A stretch of 5,434 bases of DNA from Chitinophagaceae bacterium. Lineage in GTDB: Bacteria > Bacteroidota > Bacteroidia > Chitinophagales > Chitinophagaceae. Shown piece after piece: positions 1 to 5,434 of the stretch. The notes under the pieces were generated by a model. It ran no database searches. It was not told where the DNA came from and worked only from the letters and a program-made list of their open reading frames with translations. The stretch is from contig CANIMM010000221.1 in the NCBI GenBank assembly GCA_947468255.1, positions 1 to 5,434 on the forward strand, written 5' to 3'. The number at the start of each line of letters is the position of its first letter. Position 1 is the first letter of the stretch. The translations under genes were made by a program, and so were the position numbers.

Positions 1-2136
1 TGCCTTATTACCAAAGCTATTTCTGATATAGCTAAGTACGGAGGCGATGTATTGATCAGTATGTTCCTTCTGTGGTTGCATGATATCAGGATACTTAATA
101 TTATCTACCGGACCTTTTAATCCATGCAATACGATATTGAGCAGAACATCCTTATCCCCATTTACCCGCGGTGAACCGGCTAGAGGAGGAGCCAGTTTTG
201 AAACAATTCCTTTTCCATCTACTCCATGACAGGTAGCACACAATTGTTTAAAATTACTAGCACCTTCCACCACAAGATCTATGTCACTTTCATCCATCCC
301 TGCCGTACTTTCCCTGAGCGCCGATAAGGATTCATCTGATCTTAATAGACTTCTAGAGGTTGCTCTTACTATTAAATTATTATTTGCATTGGAGCTTTGT
401 AATTCATTTAAGAGCGATTTTGCAGCTGTATCTTTACTAAACCTAAGCGATAAGGCAAGTTGAACCCTTACCCCAAGATTAGCATCGTTTTTCAAATTCT
501 TTATCTGGGAAAAGAGGCTACTATTATTTTTATCTAAGTATCTTTCACTGATCCGGATGGCAGCTTTCCTTATTTCTGCATCTTGGTCTTTAAGTGCTAC
601 TGCCACTATTTGTTCATCAATTGCATTAAGCCCTTCTAAGGTCCATAAAGCATGAAACCTTGCAGTGGGGGAGGGTTCAGTTTTCCAAAATGCCAGTTTT
701 TCAAACATTGACTTCTCATTCAAAATCATTTTTTTTAGGGCAGGCACTACCGAAAGATCTCCATGAATGACCAATAACTTCTGGGCATTGTCACGCCACC
801 AGCCATTGGGATGCGAAAGGTAAGTAATCAGTTCAGGGTTACTTGCATTGAGCAGTTGTGGCCGAGGTCCAGGAGTAAAATCATCATGAACTAGTCGGTA
901 AATCCTACCTCTATTAATATTAAGATCTAAATTTTTCCGCTTTATTTGCGGGTGTATATAACTATCCGGGGTAGTCCAGGCACTTTCTTGTATGATACCA
1001 TGATACATGTCTACAATATACAGGCATCCATCTGGTCCGGTTGCGGAATTGATGGGACGAAAGTTCATGTCAGATGATGCTAGAAATTCTCTTTTATCAT
1101 ATGCGTTTTTAAGATAGGTGATACCATCTCGCTCCGCTACTTTTGCACGACGAATCAGTCGACCAACCGGCTCGCAAATAAACAGATCGCCTTGCATGCT
1201 CTCCGGTAGGCGATCGCCCCTAAAAACGGACTGTCCGCAGGATGCGGTAAAGTGATTTAAGGTACTGTCTGGTCTTAACCTAGGCTGACCGCCTTGTACA
1301 TCGGGAGTAGCAATAATGGGCCATACCTCATCAAAGTCACCTAGCTTTTGTTCAATATTAAGCTCTCCATATGCAGGGTTAACCTGAAAACTGTGGGCTG
1401 GGTTTTCGCCCCCTGCAGAAGAGAAATATAATCGTCCATAATTATCATGGGTAAGTCCCCATTGTCCACCAGGTGACCCAGCCAGAAGGGTATCTACTTC
1501 CAACATTCCCTTATTGTAGCGATACCGCACAGGGTTACTGGTTACATAAATCCAATTATCTACATTCCAAACCAAGCCTGTTTTTTGGTGCTCCAAATTA
1601 GCATCATCGGGTGTATCATTATGATAAACCAATGTTTTTTCATCGGCTTTCCCATCTCCATTCTTATCTCTGTAACTGTATAAATTGTAAGTGTATGTTT
1701 CATTTACTACCAATCGGTCATCCAGTGCCAGCATCATTCTGGGCAATACCATACTATCAATGTAAATGGTATGTTTATCCATTTTTCCATCCCCGTCAGT
1801 ATCCTCCAACCTAGTGATACGGCAAGTAGGCAGGCGTTCTCCCGTCCCTTCTATATCCTGCATATAACTGCGCATTTCAGCCACGTACATCCTGCCATTG
1901 CCATCCCACACAATCGCCACTGGCTCCTGAATAATTGGCTCACTGGCTACCAATTCGAGATGGTAACCCGGAGGAAGTTTCATAGTAGCCATACTTTGTT
2001 CCGGTGAAAGGAAAGCAGCGGAAGGATTGGGATCTATTTTGGAAGGCCTAGCTGGTGGTAACTGTTCCTGTTGGTTACAAGATAAAAAAAAGGTAAAAAA
2101 CACCAAGGCTAAGAGAGAAGAAAAAATAATTTTCAT
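1..2136 (-). CDS. Lipoprotein with dehydrogenase-type beta-propeller, HEAT-like repeats and C-terminal cytochrome c (C-terminus cut by window edge)
   Basis: The frame is open from ATG at 2136-2134 to the window edge: 712 residues, no stop. Residues 1-20 are a lipoprotein signal (hydrophobic stretch, then FLSC with Cys20), so the protein is probably membrane-anchored and faces the periplasm. Residues about 54-416 resemble the 'putative membrane-bound dehydrogenase' propeller family of Planctomycetes and Bacteroidota: LPPGYHLELVASEP at 54-67, GPDGCLYIVDMYHG at 367-380 and GRIYRL at 410-415. Two EF-hand-like loops, DTDGDGKMD (112-120) and DKNGDGKAD (157-165), may bind calcium. Residues about 435-610 look like HEAT-type helical repeats (GWWRDNAQ near 445, HALWTLEG at 495-502). 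A class I cytochrome c follows, with haem motif CATCH (Cys633, Cys636, His637) and Met686 as likely sixth ligand. Few residues should be missing, because the text ends in the usual final helix. No Shine-Dalgarno precedes the ATG. A terminator and candidate promoter upstream suggest separate transcription. The substrate is unknown; an oxidoreductase passing electrons to its own haem is inference. Confidence 0.93.
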   Translation of the reverse strand, partial: MKIIFSSLLALVFFTFFLSCNQQEQLPPARPSKIDPNPSAAFLSPEQSMATMKLPPGYHLELVASEPIIQEPVAIVWDGNGRMYVAEMRSYMQDIEGTGERLPTCRITRLEDTDGDGKMDKHTIYIDSMVLPRMMLALDDRLVVNETYTYNLYSYRDKNGDGKADEKTLVYHNDTPDDANLEHQKTGLVWNVDNWIYVTSNPVRYRYNKGMLEVDTLLAGSPGGQWGLTHDNYGRLYFSSAGGENPAHSFQVNPAYGELNIEQKLGDFDEVWPIIATPDVQGGQPRLRPDSTLNHFTASCGQSVFRGDRLPESMQGDLFICEPVGRLIRRAKVAERDGITYLKNAYDKREFLASSDMNFRPINSATGPDGCLYIVDMYHGIIQESAWTTPDSYIHPQIKRKNLDLNINRGRIYRLVHDDFTPGPRPQLLNASNPELITYLSHPNGWWRDNAQKLLVIHGDLSVVPALKKMILNEKSMFEKLAFWKTEPSPTARFHALWTLEGLNAIDEQIVAVALKDQDAEIRKAAIRISERYLDKNNSSLFSQIKNLKNDANLGVRVQLALSLRFSKDTAAKSLLNELQSSNANNNLIVRATSRSLLRSDESLSALRESTAGMDESDIDLVVEGASNFKQLCATCHGVDGKGIVSKLAPPLAGSPRVNGDKDVLLNIVLHGLKGPVDNIKYPDIMQPQKEHTDQYIASVLSYIRNSFGNKA

Positions 2137-2159
2137 GATAGCAGTTTAATAAAGGATGA

Positions 2160-2189
2160 CACATATAAATCAGGAAAAGTTCACTCAAA
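2160..2189 (-). promoter_or_regulatory. Candidate Bacteroidota-type promoter for the cytochrome lipoprotein gene
   Basis: On the minus strand TTTG (2189-2186) is followed by 18 bases and then TATATGTG (2167-2160). This fits the Bacteroidota -33 TTTG / -7 TAnnTTTG pattern with one mismatch in the -7 box and a permitted spacer. A transcript starting a few bases downstream would have a leader of roughly 15-20 bases before ATG at 2136. The position, between the terminator of the upstream gene and this start codon, is where a promoter is needed. The motif is short and the region AT-rich, so a chance match is possible. Confidence 0.45.
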
Positions 2190-2241
2190 TCCTTTTGGTG
2201 ATTGGCAAGGAATTGAATTAACTAACAGTTCCTGTTGATTC

Positions 2242-2282
2242 AAAAAAATCTCGGCTTATATTTTCTTAATATATAAGCCGAG
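2242..2282 (-). terminator. Intrinsic terminator after the propeller-cupredoxin gene
   Basis: A 12-bp perfect stem (2250-2261 pairs with 2271-2282; the GC-rich part is CTCGGC/GCCGAG) closes a 9-base loop. Read on the minus strand, the stem is followed by one A and seven T residues (2248-2242), the classic intrinsic terminator layout. It lies 51 bases after the stop codon of the propeller-cupredoxin gene and before the cytochrome lipoprotein gene, so it should separate the two transcripts. On the plus strand the stem is followed by only four T residues, so plus-strand termination would be weak. Confidence 0.88.
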
Positions 2283-2333
2283 TTTTAAAAATACGCAAGA
2301 TTTCTTTGAGTATAAAGAATAGTTAAACAAATA

Positions 2334-4370
2334 TTATTGGGTAACTTTCAGTACCCCCCGCATCACCATATAATGCCCTGGAAAAGTACAGATATACGTG
2401 TAGTCTCCAGGGTTGGCAGGTGCTATAAAATAAATAGCATCTGACTCTTTTGGATGCAGTATACGCGTATGAAACAGCACATCGCTACTTTTTGGGATAT
2501 AATTTAATCGTTCTCCATTCAATCCCATTTTGGTGGCTAGCAATCCTACGTTATCTGCAGTTTCAGGTTTTGTAATTACTAAATTATGGAGCATGTCATC
2601 ATTATTATTAAAAACAATTTTAACTTTCATGCCTGCTTTCACTGTAAGGGTTTCAATATCAAATTTCAACCCTGGTTTTGTACCAATGGTAAAACTGCGA
2701 TCGGGCCCTGCTGTCCATTCTTTTGGTTGACTGGAAGTATTCTTTGCCAATGATTTTGCCGGCATCTTCATATCGGCCATATCATGTTGGTGCATTGCAA
2801 CTGGAAGATTTACTTTGTTCTGTTCAGTAATAAGTAGTTTATCATTATCTGGCAACCTGTTCAGGGTATAGTATCCATAGTTGTGTAGCAGTTCAAAAGA
2901 AGAGTCGGCAGACCTGATTCCTTCGGCTCTTATTTCATGTATATAGCCAAGCTTCATGCTATCCAATACTAGTCTCACTTTTAAATGGTCAGGTGACAGT
3001 TCAATCGCTTTGATGTTTCTGGCAGCTTGGTTTATTACCGGGCTTCCGTAAACGTGATGGTATTGGTAAGTGAATGAGGAAAAATTCCAAGAAGCTGGAT
3101 TACGTGCGGTTTTTTCATCAACCGGTTGGGTAAAGGTTACTTCAAATCCGTCCGGTTGCGCATCTACTTTTTTCATCTCAAATGGCATCTTACCACTCCA
3201 AACCAATTGTTGTAAACCAAACTCCTTTTTCCCTGTGGAACCCCATCCTCTTGAGGTCATTCCCACAAACATACTTCCATCAGATCCCCAGTTCATCCGA
3301 AGGATTCCAGACGAAAATCCCTCACGAAAAGGAAATACGATACCTTGGTAAACACCTTTGATTCTTTCTAGGTAAACACGCATTAATTTGCTCTGGCCTT
3401 GGTCACCTACAAATAATTGTCCTTCAAAAGGCCCCATAGACGCTTTGGCATCGTAGCTCAAAATGCCAGATGTTGATACACCTAGTATGGTATGTGGAAA
3501 CCAGACAGAAGGTGTTTTTAACCCGGGCACTCTTTTAGCCACTTCATATTTTGGTTCATCTGTATCGGGTATATCTTCTGTTCTCAATTTTACTGGAGAA
3601 TTTGGCTGGCTTGCCCATACTAGTCCAGCTGGATTTCCCATAAAGTCACCTTTTTCTGCATGTGTGATACTTCCTGAACCTACCCAGTCACCTTGGTTTT
3701 CGGCATAAAAAATATCGCCATTATTATTGGTGTTAAAGCCGGCGGGAGAACGTAATCCTGTAACGAAGGGTTCCATTTTCCCATCTTCTGTAATCTTTAA
3801 CATCCATCCATGCCACTTTGCTATGCTTACACCTCTATCCATCCATGCCACGTTTAGGTTGACCACCATTTTACCCTCCTTGTCCAAAATGGGGCCATAA
3901 GCGTATTCATGATAATTTCCGGAGAGTGGCCATGAATAAACTGTTTTATATTCATCAGCTTCCCCATCATTATCTAGGTCACGCAATCTGGTGAGCTCTG
4001 ATCTTTGTGTGAGATAGAGATCTCCTTTGATATAATTTAGACCCAATGCCTCGTGTAAGCCTTGAGCAAACAATTTATATTTGGGCATCATTCCATTTTT
4101 CATGTAAGGATTGGAAATGATCCATACTTCACCATGACGGGTGGAAACAGCCAGTTTATCATTTGGCAAAAATGCCATACCGCCTACTTCCAAGGCTACA
4201 TTTTCAGGTATGGGCAAGGATATTAGTTTATAAAAATTGTCTTCTTTTTGCGACTGAATGTTTTTGTTGGATTTGCTTTGCGCATCAATAATTGAGGGGC
4301 TCAAAAGCAAGATGACGTAAACAATTTGTTTTAGCAAAGTATATCGATTGTTTTTTAAGAGCAGTTTCAT
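2334..4370 (-). CDS. Exported sugar-dehydrogenase-like beta-propeller fused to an azurin-type blue-copper domain
   Basis: This is a complete 678-residue protein. Residues 1-30 form a Sec signal peptide (basic start, hydrophobic 16-28, probable cleavage after IIDA). Residues about 45-395 form a propeller like soluble glucose/sorbosone dehydrogenases: an EF-hand-like loop DLDNDGEAD at 131-139, GLRSPAG at 205-211 and AENQGDW at 223-229. The Arg of the first motif matches a position used in PQQ glucose dehydrogenase, but PQQ binding cannot be proven here. Residues about 405-507 look Ig-like (DGFEVTFTQPVD, ending YYTLNRLP). A Met/His-rich linker (526-536) leads to a cupredoxin at about 550-678. 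Its type 1 copper ligands are His595 (MLHNLVI), Cys661, His666 and Met670 in CTFPGHYMVM, the spacing of azurin. The start lies 11 bases after the upstream DUF1080 stop, so the two are probably co-transcribed; a strong terminator follows the stop. Likely role: periplasmic carbohydrate oxidation with electrons leaving through copper. The fold and copper site are well supported; the reaction is inference. Confidence 0.95.
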   Translation of the reverse strand: MKLLLKNNRYTLLKQIVYVILLLSPSIIDAQSKSNKNIQSQKEDNFYKLISLPIPENVALEVGGMAFLPNDKLAVSTRHGEVWIISNPYMKNGMMPKYKLFAQGLHEALGLNYIKGDLYLTQRSELTRLRDLDNDGEADEYKTVYSWPLSGNYHEYAYGPILDKEGKMVVNLNVAWMDRGVSIAKWHGWMLKITEDGKMEPFVTGLRSPAGFNTNNNGDIFYAENQGDWVGSGSITHAEKGDFMGNPAGLVWASQPNSPVKLRTEDIPDTDEPKYEVAKRVPGLKTPSVWFPHTILGVSTSGILSYDAKASMGPFEGQLFVGDQGQSKLMRVYLERIKGVYQGIVFPFREGFSSGILRMNWGSDGSMFVGMTSRGWGSTGKKEFGLQQLVWSGKMPFEMKKVDAQPDGFEVTFTQPVDEKTARNPASWNFSSFTYQYHHVYGSPVINQAARNIKAIELSPDHLKVRLVLDSMKLGYIHEIRAEGIRSADSSFELLHNYGYYTLNRLPDNDKLLITEQNKVNLPVAMHQHDMADMKMPAKSLAKNTSSQPKEWTAGPDRSFTIGTKPGLKFDIETLTVKAGMKVKIVFNNNDDMLHNLVITKPETADNVGLLATKMGLNGERLNYIPKSSDVLFHTRILHPKESDAIYFIAPANPGDYTYICTFPGHYMVMRGVLKVTQ

Positions 4371-4381
4371 TGTTAATAATA

Positions 4382-5434
4382 TTACCAGGTGATTGAATAG
4401 GAGTAGGTACTAGTAGCAGCAGGGATAGCAACAATCAGTTCCTTTCCCATTTTTGTTTTTCTTATAATTGGTTGCTGGCTGTCATCTAGGGTTATATAAT
4501 AACTTTTATTACCAATGGCATAAAGCCCTTTGCCAATAGATTCTATTTCAGCAGCTGCAGCCAAACGCAGGTATAAACCTGCTGGAGCATCTGATATTTT
4601 CAATTTTCTTACCAGCGAACTGGGTTCCGTTGCTGAAATCTTGTCGGAAACAGTAATGCCATTGAATGAATATTGAAAAGAAGGAGATTTGCTGGCATCT
4701 AAAGAGTACCCCTTATTTTGAAAATCGTCAAAGGCTACCGAATCTGGCCAAGCTTGATCTTGGTTTCCCAATACTGCCAATGCGGGGGCATCTGATAAAA
4801 CAATCACGGCTCCCAAGGGCTTTGCTAATTGCGGTTCACCTCTTTCGTGCCACATTTGGGTTACATCCAAAAATTCTCCTCGCCAAATTTGGAATAAGGC
4901 GCCCTGCTTCAAGTCGTATGAATAATTTAATTGGTTTGGATTACCTACTGAAATAACATGGGTAAGTTTTTTATCTCCGTAATTTAAAAAACCTCTCAGT
5001 AAGTAAGGTTTTCCTTCCGGATTTAAAAGGATAGGATTATTGGAGCTTTCTTTTTTAAAGAATTTTTCCGGGGTGGCGAAATGGATATTTCGAAAAGCAA
5101 TATTGCCATGATCTCCCTGCAGCATCAGTGGACCGGTTGGTTGCTCATCTTCCAACATAGAAGACCTAGTTGGTCCAGTAACAGCAACCTGCGCTTGAAC
5201 TAAGGTGCCATTTAAATAGACCTGTTCAAAAACTGCGTTGGAAATTTTATTTCCTTTCTCATCAAATTTGGGTGCACGGAATATTACTTTTAAATGTTGC
5301 CATAGTCCGGGTGCTTTTGCTACATTCATTAATGGCGCAATTCCCTCATAGCCTTCATTGTTATTTCCGCGACTATCATCCCAGCGTTGGTAAATACCTC
5401 CACAATCTGAAAATGTTGGATTTAGCTTTGTCCA
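4382..5434 (-). CDS. DUF1080 / 3-keto-disaccharide hydrolase-like protein with extra C-terminal domain (N-terminus cut by window edge)
   Basis: The frame is open from the window edge to TAA at 4384-4382: 350 residues visible, numbered here from the edge. The ATG at 5329-5327 is not the start, because conserved DUF1080 sequence lies upstream of it (CGGIYQRWDD at 11-20). Residues 1 to about 120 are the second half of a DUF1080 jelly-roll: APGLWQHLKVIFRAPKFD at 41-58, then GPLMLQGDHGNIAFRNIHF at 101-119. Some members of this family (PF06439) hydrolyse 3-keto-glycosides made by prior sugar oxidation. Residues about 130-350 form a second, mostly beta region that I cannot name. It carries WRGEFLD at 184-190 and a PLG motif about 20 residues later, a pattern I associate with large sugar-oxidation and haem proteins of Bacteroidota and Planctomycetes. 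Export is likely from the family, but the signal peptide is outside the window. The next gene starts 11 bases after the stop, pointing to one operon. Family assignment is firm; substrate is unknown. Confidence 0.9.
   Translation of the reverse strand, partial: WTKLNPTFSDCGGIYQRWDDSRGNNNEGYEGIAPLMNVAKAPGLWQHLKVIFRAPKFDEKGNKISNAVFEQVYLNGTLVQAQVAVTGPTRSSMLEDEQPTGPLMLQGDHGNIAFRNIHFATPEKFFKKESSNNPILLNPEGKPYLLRGFLNYGDKKLTHVISVGNPNQLNYSYDLKQGALFQIWRGEFLDVTQMWHERGEPQLAKPLGAVIVLSDAPALAVLGNQDQAWPDSVAFDDFQNKGYSLDASKSPSFQYSFNGITVSDKISATEPSSLVRKLKISDAPAGLYLRLAAAAEIESIGKGLYAIGNKSYYITLDDSQQPIIRKTKMGKELIVAIPAATSTYSYSITW

Noticed and set aside
281..463. Plus-strand open frame of 60 codons
   Set aside because: It is antisense to the HEAT-like and cytochrome region of the lipoprotein gene; nothing supports it as a gene.
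1611..2007. Overlapping plus-strand open frames at 1611-1814 and 1771-2007
   Set aside because: They lie antisense to the well-supported propeller of the cytochrome lipoprotein; their translations show no recognisable domain or plausible start context.
2064..2240. Near-repeat GTTCCTGTTG(G/A)TT at 2064-2076 and 2228-2240, and a small dyad AACAG-TTC-CTGTT at 2224-2236
   Set aside because: One copy lies in the signal-peptide region of the coding sequence and the dyad has only 5-bp arms. This is too short to call an operator, and chance is likely.
2530..3708. Plus-strand open frames at 2530-2730, 3070-3351 and 3463-3708
   Set aside because: They are antisense shadows of the propeller-cupredoxin gene, with no recognisable protein features.
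4666..4956. Plus-strand open frame of 96 codons
   Set aside because: It is antisense to the C-terminal domain of the DUF1080 protein and lacks any recognisable domain.
5327..5329. ATG of an apparently complete 315-residue frame as the start of the DUF1080 gene
   Set aside because: The frame stays open to the window edge, and the 35 codons upstream encode conserved DUF1080 sequence (GGIYQRWDD), so the true start is outside the window.

Overview
The window holds three protein-coding genes, all on the minus strand. Two of them run off the window edges. The DNA is AT-rich and the start codons lack a clear Shine-Dalgarno sequence. One gap holds a candidate TTTG / TAnnTTTG-type promoter, and the proteins are of kinds common in environmental Bacteroidota (DUF1080, sugar-dehydrogenase-like propellers, a c-type cytochrome lipoprotein). 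Together this suggests a Bacteroidota chromosome, perhaps a Chitinophagaceae, Cytophagales or Sphingobacteriales relative. The assignment is an inference from composition and gene content.

Read in the direction of transcription (high to low coordinates), the first gene (5434 to 4382, start outside the window) encodes a DUF1080 / 3-keto-disaccharide hydrolase-like protein with a long second domain. Eleven bases later comes an exported protein (4370 to 2334). It has a sugar-dehydrogenase-like beta-propeller, an Ig-like domain, a Met/His-rich linker and a C-terminal azurin-type blue-copper domain. A strong hairpin with a T-run (2242-2282) ends this pair. After a candidate promoter (2160-2189), a third gene (2136 to 1, C-terminal end outside the window) encodes a lipoprotein. 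It has a second propeller of the 'putative membrane-bound dehydrogenase' type, HEAT-like repeats and a class I cytochrome c domain (CATCH, Met686).

The three products would all act outside the cytoplasm. One reading is a sugar-oxidation module: one or both propellers oxidise a carbohydrate, electrons leave through blue copper and/or haem, and the DUF1080 protein cleaves the oxidised (3-keto) glycoside. Domains and metal ligands are read directly from the sequence; the pathway is inference. There is no RNA gene, mobile element, CRISPR array or long repeat. No gap exceeds 300 bases.
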